Of a stretch of 16,885 nucleotides of DNA, positions 1 through 7,972 are shown piece after piece. A model generated the notes under the pieces. The model was not told the origin of the DNA. It searched no databases and saw only the letters and a program-made list of their open reading frames with translations. The stretch lies in NCBI RefSeq assembly GCF_030151085.1, contig NZ_JASLER010000089.1, positions 1 to 16,885 of the forward strand, in the 5' to 3' direction. How positions within the stretch are numbered: the first letter of the stretch is position 1; every line of letters starts with the position of its first letter. Source of the DNA: Bacteroides sp. (lineage in GTDB: Bacteria > Bacteroidota > Bacteroidia > Bacteroidales > Bacteroidaceae). The translations under genes and the position numbers were made by a program.

Positions 1-2895
1 AGTTCTGCGAAGACTTTGCAGGTTTCATTCGTTGGTATGCAGACGCAAGAAGTATCTATTAAGCCTAATCTTAAGGTAGTTATGAAATCTGATTCAGAGG
101 TACTTGACGAAGTTATGGTTGTCGCTTATGGTACTATGAAGAAGGCTTCTTTCACAGGTTCTGCTTCAGTAGTGAAATCTGATGAGTTGACCTCTCAGAA
201 AGAAAACTTTGTAAAATCATTGCAAGGTAAAGTGGCTGGTATCCGTGTGGGTGGTTCTACCGGAGATCCGGGCGCAGACCAAAGAATTCAAATCCGTGGT
301 ATCAGTTCTTATAGTGCATCTAGTCAACCTCTTTATGTAGTTGATGGTGTGGCTATTGTGAATGATGATGTTACATCTGGTTTGAAATCACAATCAGTTC
401 TTTCATCACTCAATCCGGATGACATTGAAAGTCTTACAGTATTGAAAGATGCTGCAGCGGCTTCATTGTATGGTTCGCGTGCTGCTAATGGTGTAATTAT
501 TATTACGACCAAACAAGGTAAGCAAGGAAAAACCAAGATTACTTATAATATGGAAACCGGATGGACCAGTATGGCTGTCAAGAACCAGTATAATGTAATG
601 AATGCTTCCGAACTGAAAGAATACTACTGGCAAGGTCTTAAGAATTATGCTGTGGTTAGAGAAGGTATGAACGAAACTGATGCAACTGCTTTCTCCAATG
701 AAAACACTCCTGACTTTTTCTGGAACTATGACTCCGATATAGATACAGACTGGAAGAAAGAAGTTTATAAGAATGGTTTGATAACCGACCATCAGGTAGC
801 AATCAGTGGTGGCGGTGAAAAAACGAAGTTTTATTCAGGATTTGGTTATAATAAGACCGAGGGTATTGTTGCCGGTAGCCAATTTGAACGCTACAGTGGA
901 CGTGTCAATGTAGATCATCAAGCTTATGATTGGCTTCGCATTGGAGCACGTCAAATGATCTCGTTTACAAACACTGAAGGTTTCCGCGACCAGAACGATC
1001 AAGCACAAGGTATTGGTACAAGCTCTCCGCTTTCTATCCTTTATTCAATGGACCCTACTGCAGTGAATAAGTTGGAAGATGGTTCATATAATCCGAATGC
1101 TGGTCTGAAATCTAATATTTCGAATCCGAACTTGATGCTTGGGCAGTCAACAGGTCCAAATGCTGAAACAGTTTCTTCTGAAATGATGCGCAGCATGACT
1201 AACTTTGAGGCTGAAATAACACTGCCTTTCGGCTTGTCTGCTAAAACTATTTTTGGTTACGATTATCTTGATAACAAAACACGTGAGTTTTGGGCTCCGG
1301 AAAGTGTGAACGGTGCATCCTTAGGTGGTTTGGGTTATCGCGTAGACTTCACAAATAAGACATTGACTTCTTCTTCTACACTAAATTACTCAGGAACATT
1401 CTTTGATAAACACAATATCCGTGCTTTGATTGGTTATGAAATCGAAGACCGTAATTTGTTGCTGACGGAAGCCTCTGCAAAATCATATTCTACAGACAAA
1501 TTGCCGGAGTTGTCAAACGGACAGGCTTATAATGTTTCTAGTTCAACCTATGGTTCTTCTATCATGTCATATCTGGCTAACGTAAATTATGACTATGATA
1601 ATAAGTATTATATCTCTGGAAGTTTCCGTCGTGACGGCTCTTCTCGCCTAGGAGCTAACAACCGTTGGGCAAACTTCTGGTCTGTATCAGGTGCATGGAG
1701 AATTAGTGGCGAAAGTTTCTTGCAGGATAATCCATTATTTACAGATTTGAAAGTACGTGCATCTTATGGTACTAATGGTAACTTGCCGACCGACTATTAT
1801 GCTAACTTGGCGACTTACTCGTTTGGTGGTGGTTATGGTGATGCCAGTGGTATCTATTGGGGTAGTGCAGGTAATCCAAATTTAGGTTGGGAGAAATCAA
1901 AGAATTTCAATATTGGTGTTGACTGGAATTTATATGGTCGCGTAAATGTTTCTCTTGAATATTACAATAAGATCACAACCGATTTGTTGTTCAAGGTTCC
2001 TACTTCTTATGTAACAGGCTTTAGCTCTAACTGGCAGAACCTTGGTAAAATTAAGAATGATGGTTGGGAGTTGACTATTAGTTCTACAAACATTACCACT
2101 AAAGATTTTACGTGGACAACCGATTTCAATGTTACAAAACAAAATAATGAAGTGAAAGCATTACCTGAAGGCAATGATATTATGTACGGTGATGGTAACA
2201 TGTATTTACTTCGCGAAGGTGAATCTATGCATACATTCAATTTGCCACAATGGTTGGGTGTAAACTCTGAAACTGGTTTAGGTGAATTCTATATCGATCC
2301 GTCGTTGAATAGCCGTGATGCGGTGGTAGACGGAAAAGTAGTGAAAGATGGTAATGTAACCAACTATTATACAAAAGCTGGTAATACAGTTGTAGGGAAA
2401 GCGATTCCCGATTGGACCGGTGGTCTGACAAATACATTTATGTATAAGAATTTCGACTTGTCATTTATGATTTCATTCCAGACTGGCGGCAGTATGTTCG
2501 ATTATCCGGGTTACTTCTTGACTTATAGTGATGGTATGCGTATCGGAAACTTCAGCGTATCAAAAGAAGTTGCTGGAAACTATTGGAAAGCTCCGGGGGA
2601 TAAGGTTGACAATCCGAAGCCAATCTACAACAACCCTTATCGTTCCGACCGTTTCTCTTCTCGTACAATTCTTTCTACTGATAATATTCGTATGCGTGAT
2701 ATTACGATCGGTTACAAAGTGCCTATTTCCAAAAAGTATATCAGCAATTTGCGTGTATTCTTTAAGGCAAACAATCCATTCATGATTTACAGCGCGAGTA
2801 AATATGTTGATCCCGATGTTGATATAAACGGTTATCGTCAGGTTGATACTCCTCCGACAAAATCATTTATGTTCGGTTTGAACTTTGACTTATAA
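1..2895 (+). CDS. SusC-like TonB-dependent outer-membrane transporter (5' partial)
   Basis: This is the last 964 codons of a SusC/RagA-family receptor, which imports glycans or peptides across the outer membrane using TonB energy. The reading frame is open from base 1, so the signal peptide and most of the N-terminal carboxypeptidase-regulatory-like domain lie outside the window; the tail of that domain is visible at about residues 1-30. A TonB-box-like stretch EVMVVAYG follows. The plug domain covers about residues 50-170 and carries LQGKVAGI, RGISSYS, PLYVVDGV and the family signature SLYGSRAANGVIIITTKQGK. The rest is aromatic-rich beta-barrel ending in a terminal phenylalanine-containing strand (FMFGLNFDL). 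It ends 18 bases before the SusD-like gene, the standard pair arrangement. Family assignment is very secure; the transported substrate is unknown. Confidence 0.96.
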   Translation, partial: SSAKTLQVSFVGMQTQEVSIKPNLKVVMKSDSEVLDEVMVVAYGTMKKASFTGSASVVKSDELTSQKENFVKSLQGKVAGIRVGGSTGDPGADQRIQIRGISSYSASSQPLYVVDGVAIVNDDVTSGLKSQSVLSSLNPDDIESLTVLKDAAAASLYGSRAANGVIIITTKQGKQGKTKITYNMETGWTSMAVKNQYNVMNASELKEYYWQGLKNYAVVREGMNETDATAFSNENTPDFFWNYDSDIDTDWKKEVYKNGLITDHQVAISGGGEKTKFYSGFGYNKTEGIVAGSQFERYSGRVNVDHQAYDWLRIGARQMISFTNTEGFRDQNDQAQGIGTSSPLSILYSMDPTAVNKLEDGSYNPNAGLKSNISNPNLMLGQSTGPNAETVSSEMMRSMTNFEAEITLPFGLSAKTIFGYDYLDNKTREFWAPESVNGASLGGLGYRVDFTNKTLTSSSTLNYSGTFFDKHNIRALIGYEIEDRNLLLTEASAKSYSTDKLPELSNGQAYNVSSSTYGSSIMSYLANVNYDYDNKYYISGSFRRDGSSRLGANNRWANFWSVSGAWRISGESFLQDNPLFTDLKVRASYGTNGNLPTDYYANLATYSFGGGYGDASGIYWGSAGNPNLGWEKSKNFNIGVDWNLYGRVNVSLEYYNKITTDLLFKVPTSYVTGFSSNWQNLGKIKNDGWELTISSTNITTKDFTWTTDFNVTKQNNEVKALPEGNDIMYGDGNMYLLREGESMHTFNLPQWLGVNSETGLGEFYIDPSLNSRDAVVDGKVVKDGNVTNYYTKAGNTVVGKAIPDWTGGLTNTFMYKNFDLSFMISFQTGGSMFDYPGYFLTYSDGMRIGNFSVSKEVAGNYWKAPGDKVDNPKPIYNNPYRSDRFSSRTILSTDNIRMRDITIGYKVPISKKYISNLRVFFKANNPFMIYSASKYVDPDVDINGYRQVDTPPTKSFMFGLNFDL

Positions 2896-2913
2896 TAATA
2901 AAGAAATAGAAGA

Positions 2914-4311
2914 ATGAATATGAAAAAGATATATTTATTAGGGGCAATATTTAGCATGATGTTTGCTTCATGTAGTGATTTTCTAGAAAAAAGCCCTTCT
3001 ACATCACTTCCGGTAGAAGAGGCAATCACGACTATGAAAGACTTAGGTAATGCCGTAAATGGCATTTATTACCTCATGTCTGAGGATAGAATGACCTATA
3101 GTGCGGATTTTGCTATCTATGCAGATTTGCGCGGAGAAGACTTCAAGGCTTTAAGTAATAATAACCAAGCTGGTCCTCTTTCACGTTATACAATTACCAA
3201 GAAGGATGAGATGCCTGACTATGCTTACTATTATTTCTATCGTGCAATAGCTAACGTTAACAAAGCTTTGTCGGTTGTTGATAATATAGTTGTAAGTGAT
3301 GAAGAGAAAGCCCAATACAATGACTACAAAGGTCAGCTTTATGCTTGGCGTGCATTGTTGCATTTCGACTTAGCTCGCATGTTTTGTAATATTCCTGCTG
3401 CCGCTACCGATGTAAATGCCGCTAATTCGGGTTTAGTATTGTCAACAGAAGTATATGAACCGGGATATGTAGCTGCTCGTACCACATTGAAAGATACTTA
3501 TGGACAGATTCTCAAAGATTTTGAGATAGCATTGCCTTTATTGTCTAAAGAAACTAACAACGGGCATATCAATCATTGGGCAGCTTTGGCGCTTCGTGCT
3601 CGTGCATATCTCTATTTAGGTGATAATGCTGCTGCATTGCAAGATGCAAAAGACGTAATTGCTTGCCCGGAATACTCACTATACACAATTGATGATTATT
3701 TGAAATCTTGGGGGCTGACTTATACAAACGAGTCATTATTTGAAATGACTATAACGACTAACTATAATGCACAACGTAATTCAGTCGGCTACTACTGTAT
3801 CTCTGAAGGTTATGGGGAATGTGCTTTTGATGAAACGGCTCCGTTATATAAATATTTGGTAGCTACTCCGAAAGATATACGTTCAGGTTTAGTTAGTAAA
3901 CAAGATGGTGCTAACCCAGGAATATATCCAGCTAAATACCCGGGACGTGATGGTAATATCTATGTAAACAACCCGAAAATCATCCGTTTGTCTGAAGTTT
4001 ATTTGATAGCAGCCGAAGCAGCTTTGAAAACATCTGGTGATGCAGCTTACTACATCAATACACTAAGAAAGAACCGTATTGCTGATTATACAGATGTAGC
4101 ATCTGTAACATTGGATGATATTCTTTTCGAACGTAGAATTGAGTTGATGGCTGAAAATAGCATGTCATTCGACTACTGGAGAAATAAAAAGTCAATCAAG
4201 AATCCGTTTGCTGGAGAAATCAATTATGACGATTATCGCGTAATCCTTCCGATTCCTCAAGGAGAAATTGATATTGCACCTGGTGTATTGGTACAAAATC
4301 CTACATATTAA
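2914..4311 (+). CDS. SusD-like (RagB/SusD family) surface glycan-binding lipoprotein
   Basis: This is the extracellular lid and binding partner of the SusC-like transporter encoded 18 bases upstream. The 465-residue product begins with a lipoprotein signal peptide; the lipobox reads FASC, giving Cys20 as the lipidated residue. The residues after it (SDFLEKSPS) contain an acidic residue close to the cysteine, which fits export to the cell surface in Bacteroides, and match the usual SusD start. A helical, TPR-like core is visible (for example AWRALLHFDLARMF at about 146-159 and HWAALALRARAYLYLG at about 221-236), followed by the C-terminal family features SEVYLIAAEAAL and LFERRIELMAE. At 465 residues it is somewhat shorter than many SusD proteins of 500-600. 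ATG at 2920 is an alternative start two codons later. No enzyme or accessory surface lipoprotein follows, and a strong hairpin ends the operon just after it. Confidence 0.95.
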   Translation: MNMKKIYLLGAIFSMMFASCSDFLEKSPSTSLPVEEAITTMKDLGNAVNGIYYLMSEDRMTYSADFAIYADLRGEDFKALSNNNQAGPLSRYTITKKDEMPDYAYYYFYRAIANVNKALSVVDNIVVSDEEKAQYNDYKGQLYAWRALLHFDLARMFCNIPAAATDVNAANSGLVLSTEVYEPGYVAARTTLKDTYGQILKDFEIALPLLSKETNNGHINHWAALALRARAYLYLGDNAAALQDAKDVIACPEYSLYTIDDYLKSWGLTYTNESLFEMTITTNYNAQRNSVGYYCISEGYGECAFDETAPLYKYLVATPKDIRSGLVSKQDGANPGIYPAKYPGRDGNIYVNNPKIIRLSEVYLIAAEAALKTSGDAAYYINTLRKNRIADYTDVASVTLDDILFERRIELMAENSMSFDYWRNKKSIKNPFAGEINYDDYRVILPIPQGEIDIAPGVLVQNPTY

Positions 4312-4332
4312 TATCTAGGTAGGATATAATAG

Positions 4333-4383
4333 AAGAAGTGTCAAAAGCAAGCTGCTAACAGCAGTTTGTTTTTGACACTTCTT
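4333..4383 (+). terminator. Long perfect hairpin ending the SusC/SusD operon
   Basis: About 20 bases after the SusD stop codon, 4333-4356 pairs with 4360-4383. The result is a 24-bp stem with only two G-U pairs and a three-base loop (AAC). The arms contain AAGTGTCAAAA and TTTTGACACTT. The right arm is T-rich but no clean T-tract follows, so it may act as a terminator, a 3'-end stabiliser, or both. Its position at the end of the SusC/SusD unit supports an end-of-transcript role. Confidence 0.8.
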
Positions 4384-4543
4384 GTTATACTACAAACGGT
4401 TACTTATTGCACATGTCTGATGACTAACGAACTTATTCAAACTATATTCGTTTATAGGATCACCAGATGGTAAATACAAAGTTTACGGTATATCTCCATT
4501 GAATTAATTATAAAGATTTCGGAAAGATATCTGCAAAATTCGT

Positions 4544-4551
4544 TATATTTG
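4544..4551 (+). promoter_or_regulatory. Predicted sigma-ABfr -7 element of the hflX gene
   Basis: TATATTTG matches the Bacteroidota -7 consensus TAnnTTTG exactly and lies 38 bases before the hflX ATG, which would give a leader of about 30 bases. The -33 region is weak: only a TTTC at 4517-4520 is present, with a slightly long spacer of 23 bases. Confidence 0.55.
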
Positions 4552-4589
4552 CCGCCACTAAATATAGTATATATAATAAGGTATAGTAA

Positions 4590-5852
4590 ATGAAAGAATT
4601 TGTAATCTCTGAAGTGCAAGCAGAAACAGCGGTATTGGTAGGCATCATCACGAAAGAACAAGATGAGCGTAAGACTAACGAATATCTTGATGAACTGACA
4701 TTCTTGGCTGAGACAGCCGGGGCGGAAATCGTAAAGCGGTTTACTCAAAAACTTGATCAGGCACACTCTGTGACCTATGTAGGTAAAGGTAAACTGGAAG
4801 AAATCAGAGAATATATAAAGAATGAAGAAGAAGCTGAGCGTGAAGTAGGTATGGTGATTTTTGATGATGAACTTTCGCCCAAGCAGTTGCGCAATATAGA
4901 AGCGGAGTTGAAGATTAAAATTCTAGACCGTACTTCGCTGATTCTCGATATATTTGCCATGCGTGCCCAAACCGCCAATGCTAAGACGCAGGTGGAGCTA
5001 GCTCAATATAAATATATGCTTCCCCGTCTGCAACGTTTGTGGACTCACTTGGAACGCCAGGGAGGTGGCTCCGGTGCAGGTGGTGGTAAAGGCTCTGTAG
5101 GACTTCGTGGTCCTGGTGAAACGCAGTTGGAAATGGATAAGCGTATCATTCTCAATCGTATGTCTTTACTGAAAGAACGTTTGGCAGAGATTGATAAACA
5201 AAAATCTACCCAACGGAAGAATCGCGGACGAATGATTCGTGTAGCATTAGTGGGATATACTAACGTAGGTAAATCCACCTTGATGAACTTGCTTGCTAAG
5301 AGTGAAGTCTTTGCAGAAAACAAACTCTTCGCCACATTGGATACGACGGTGCGTAAGGTAATTATTGAAAACCTGCCTTTCCTGTTGTCCGATACAGTTG
5401 GATTCATTCGCAAGCTACCTACCGACCTGGTAGATTCCTTCAAATCAACCCTCGATGAAGTGCGTGAAGCTGATATGTTACTGCATGTCGTTGATATTTC
5501 ACACCCTGATTTTGAAGAACAAATAGAAGTTGTAAACAAGACTTTGGCCGATATCGACGCTGCCGGTAAGCCAATGATTCTTGTATTCAATAAAATAGAC
5601 GCTTATACCTACGTGGAGAAAGCGGCTGACGACCTTACCCCCAGAACCAAGGAAAACTTAACACTCGAAGAACTGATGAAGACGTGGATGGCAAAGTTAG
5701 AGGATAATTGCCTCTTTGTGTCTGCCCGCGAAAAGATTAACATTGAGGAACTGAAGAGTGTGGTTTATCAACGTGTCAAGGAACTGCACGTACAGAAGTA
5801 TCCCTATAACGATTTTCTTTATCAGACTTACGAAGAGAGTGAAGAGGAGTGA
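4590..5852 (+). CDS. hflX: GTPase HflX
   Basis: HflX is a translation-factor-class GTPase that binds the 50S subunit and splits or rescues stalled 70S ribosomes, notably under stress. The 420-residue product shows the whole family layout. The N-terminal HflX domain has VGKGKLEEI (64-72) and FDDELSPKQLRNIE (91-104). A coiled linker follows with QVELAQYKYMLPRL, a glycine-rich loop (158-171) and GLRGPGETQLEMDKR (171-185). The G domain has the P-loop GYTNVGKST (222-230), DTVGF (268-272), NKID (334-337) and SAR (378-380). Length is normal. The ATG at 4590 follows a -7 promoter match at a sensible distance and keeps the expected N-terminus. It is separated from the SusD gene by a strong hairpin, and the DUF4954 gene follows after 52 bases, probably partly co-transcribed. 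Confidence 0.97.
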   Translation: MKEFVISEVQAETAVLVGIITKEQDERKTNEYLDELTFLAETAGAEIVKRFTQKLDQAHSVTYVGKGKLEEIREYIKNEEEAEREVGMVIFDDELSPKQLRNIEAELKIKILDRTSLILDIFAMRAQTANAKTQVELAQYKYMLPRLQRLWTHLERQGGGSGAGGGKGSVGLRGPGETQLEMDKRIILNRMSLLKERLAEIDKQKSTQRKNRGRMIRVALVGYTNVGKSTLMNLLAKSEVFAENKLFATLDTTVRKVIIENLPFLLSDTVGFIRKLPTDLVDSFKSTLDEVREADMLLHVVDISHPDFEEQIEVVNKTLADIDAAGKPMILVFNKIDAYTYVEKAADDLTPRTKENLTLEELMKTWMAKLEDNCLFVSAREKINIEELKSVVYQRVKELHVQKYPYNDFLYQTYEESEEE

Positions 5853-5857
5853 TTTTT

Positions 5858-5897
5858 AGTTATAACTTATAACTAGTCACTTATAACCAATAACTTG
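5858..5897 (+). repeat. Cluster of TTATAAC repeats between hflX and the DUF4954 gene
   Basis: The 52-base gap holds an array of a seven-base unit. TTATAAC occurs at 5860-5866, 5867-5873 and 5881-5887, with a degenerate copy AATAACTTG at 5889-5897. The first copy sits in the perfect palindrome AGTTATAACT (5858-5867). The array occupies almost the whole gap up to the next ATG. It could be a regulatory or leader element, or slippage-derived filler; the sequence does not decide. Confidence 0.6.
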
Positions 5898-5904
5898 TAA
5901 AGTC

Positions 5905-7902
5905 ATGAATTACAGAAAACTGACTGAAGAAGAAGTTCTTCGGTTGAAAAGCCAGTCGTGTCTGGCTGATGATTGGGACAAAGTTTCCGTTGCGGAAGAG
6001 TTTACAACAGAATATGTACACCATACCCGTTTTTCGGGAGAGGTGCGTTTAGGGGTATTTCGTTCAGATTTCACTCTACCGGGTGGAATCAAAAAACATT
6101 CCGGTTTACGGCATGTGACGTTGCATAATGTTTCAGTAGGTGATAACTGCTGCATTGAGAATATCCAGAACTATATCGCTAATTATGAAATAGGACATGA
6201 CACGTTTATCGAGAATGTAGATATCATTTTGGTAGACGGATTGTCGAAGTTCGGTAATGGAGTAGAAGTGTCGGTGCTGAATGAAACAGGTGGACGTGAG
6301 GTGCTTATCAATGATAAACTATCAGCTCATCAAGCGTATATTCTGGCACTTTATCGCCATCGCCCGGACTTGATAGCTCGAATGAAGGAAATCACTGACT
6401 TTTATTCCAATAAGCACGCTTCTACTGTGGGAACAATTGGCAACCATGTGATGATTTTGAATACGGGCTCTATCAAGAATGTGCGTATCGGAGATTATTG
6501 TCGCATTTGTGGTACATGCCGTTTATTTAATGGAAGTATCAATAGTAATGAAGTGGCACCTGTGCGCATTGGACATGGAGTGATTTGCGACGATTTCATT
6601 ATTTCTTCGGGTTCACATATTGATGATGGAGCGATGTTGAGCCGTTGTTTCATAGGGCAAGCGTGCAAGCTGGGACATAATTATTCGGCTTCGGAATCTT
6701 TATTCTTTAGTAATTGTCAGGGAGAAAATGGTGAGGCATGTGCAATATTTGCCGGACCATTCACCGTTACTCATCATAAATCTACCTTGTTGATAGCCGG
6801 TATGTTTTCGTTTATGAACGCCGGTTCCGGTTCTAACCAAAGTAACCACATGTATAAGCTGGGACCTATTCATCAAGGGACCTTGGAACGTGGCGCTAAG
6901 ACTACTTCCGATTCATACATCTTGTGGCCTGCAAAGGTGGGAGCATTCTCTCTGGTTATGGGGCGCCATGTCAACCATTCTGATACATCGAACTTACCAT
7001 TCTCCTATCTGATAGAGCAGAACAATACAACCTATCTTGTACCGGGTGTTAACTTGCGGAGTGTGGGTACTATCCGTGATGCCCAAAAGTGGCCTAAGCG
7101 CGATGGACGTACTGATACAAATAAATTAGATCACATCAACTATAACTTACTGAGTCCTTATACCGTACAGAAGATGTTTAAAGGGCGGGAAACGTTGAAG
7201 AATCTGCGTCATGCCAGTGGGGAGCTCTCTGATATCTATTCTTTCCATAGCGCCAAGATTCGTAATTCCGCTTTGGTGAAAGGCATTCGTTTCTATGAGA
7301 TTGCCATTCATAAATTCCTTGGCAACTCTGTTATTAAGCGTCTGGAAGGAATCGATTTTCATAGTAACGAAGAGATACGTGCTCGCTTGAAACCGGATAC
7401 TAATATCGGCAGTGGGGAATGGGTGGATGTCTCCGGACTAATTGCTCCGAAGAGTGAAATAGACACATTGCTGGATGGTATCGAATCGGGAAAAGTAAAT
7501 AGGTTGAAATATATCAATGCCGAGTTCGAGAAGATGCACCTTAACTATTATACTTACGAATGGACATGGGCTTACGAAAAACTGGAAGAATTTTATGATA
7601 TCAATCCGGCGAATATTACAGCCCAAGACATTATTCGTATTGTAGAGAAATGGAAAGATGCCGTAGTTGGTCTTGATCGCATGGTTTATGAAGATGCCAA
7701 GAAGGAATTCTCACTAGCCTCCATGACAGGTTTCGGTGCCGACGGTTCACGTCTTGAAAAGGAACTAGACTTCGAGCAAGTTCGCGGTGATTTTGAGAGT
7801 AATCCTTTCGTGACAGCAGTCTTGAAGCATATTGAAGTGAAGACGGCGCTAGGCGATGAATTGATAGGACGTATGCAGAAGGTAAGTTTTCACGCGAATT
7901 AA
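5905..7902 (+). CDS. DUF4954-family left-handed beta-helix protein, function unknown
   Basis: The 665-residue protein has no signal peptide or membrane segment and should be cytoplasmic. Residues about 66-390 are built of imperfect hexapeptide-type repeats typical of left-handed beta-helix proteins such as sugar-nucleotide or acyl transferases. Examples are VSVGDNCCIENI, YEIGHDTFIENV, VRIGDYCRICGT, VRIGHGVICDDFIIS and CFIGQACKLGHNYSASES. A central stretch rich in His, Gly and Ser (about 285-325: VTHHKST, NAGSGSNQSNHM, LGPIHQG) looks like a functional surface. Residues about 410-665 are mostly helical and end in VSFHAN. I recognise the whole as the Bacteroidota DUF4954 family, and the helical part may be a separately named DUF6819-type domain. 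The product is much longer than ordinary hexapeptide acyltransferases. It lies between hflX and fumarase, 70 bases from the latter. No reaction can be assigned. Confidence 0.85.
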   Translation: MNYRKLTEEEVLRLKSQSCLADDWDKVSVAEEFTTEYVHHTRFSGEVRLGVFRSDFTLPGGIKKHSGLRHVTLHNVSVGDNCCIENIQNYIANYEIGHDTFIENVDIILVDGLSKFGNGVEVSVLNETGGREVLINDKLSAHQAYILALYRHRPDLIARMKEITDFYSNKHASTVGTIGNHVMILNTGSIKNVRIGDYCRICGTCRLFNGSINSNEVAPVRIGHGVICDDFIISSGSHIDDGAMLSRCFIGQACKLGHNYSASESLFFSNCQGENGEACAIFAGPFTVTHHKSTLLIAGMFSFMNAGSGSNQSNHMYKLGPIHQGTLERGAKTTSDSYILWPAKVGAFSLVMGRHVNHSDTSNLPFSYLIEQNNTTYLVPGVNLRSVGTIRDAQKWPKRDGRTDTNKLDHINYNLLSPYTVQKMFKGRETLKNLRHASGELSDIYSFHSAKIRNSALVKGIRFYEIAIHKFLGNSVIKRLEGIDFHSNEEIRARLKPDTNIGSGEWVDVSGLIAPKSEIDTLLDGIESGKVNRLKYINAEFEKMHLNYYTYEWTWAYEKLEEFYDINPANITAQDIIRIVEKWKDAVVGLDRMVYEDAKKEFSLASMTGFGADGSRLEKELDFEQVRGDFESNPFVTAVLKHIEVKTALGDELIGRMQKVSFHAN

Positions 7903-7925
7903 AGAAATATTTCGATAATAGTTCT

Positions 7926-7933
7926 TACCTTTG
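7926..7933 (+). promoter_or_regulatory. Predicted -7 element of the fumarase gene
   Basis: TACCTTTG fits TAnnTTTG exactly and lies 39 bases before the fumarase ATG, implying a leader of about 33 bases. No good TTTG is found 19-21 bases upstream, so this rests on the -7 match and its position. Fumarase may also receive read-through from the DUF4954 gene, because no terminator is seen between them. Confidence 0.5.
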
Positions 7934-7972
7934 CTCTACGATTCATTTTAAACATTAAATAAACGAGTAATT

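Noticed and set aside
4425..4453. Inverted repeat TAACGAA / TTCGTT(TA) between SusD and hflX
   Set aside because: The arms are only six to seven bases with a 15-base loop in AT-rich DNA, with no T-tract or second copy. It is too weak to call an operator or terminator.
4452..4766. 104-codon minus-strand open frame overlapping the hflX promoter and start
   Set aside because: It covers the hflX 5' end and its -7 element, has no recognisable domain and is best explained as chance.
5045..5590. 181-codon minus-strand open frame opposite hflX
   Set aside because: It is antisense to the G domain, whose motifs are intact on the plus strand. The translation is Ser/Arg-rich and low in hydrophobic core patterns, so it is a shadow.
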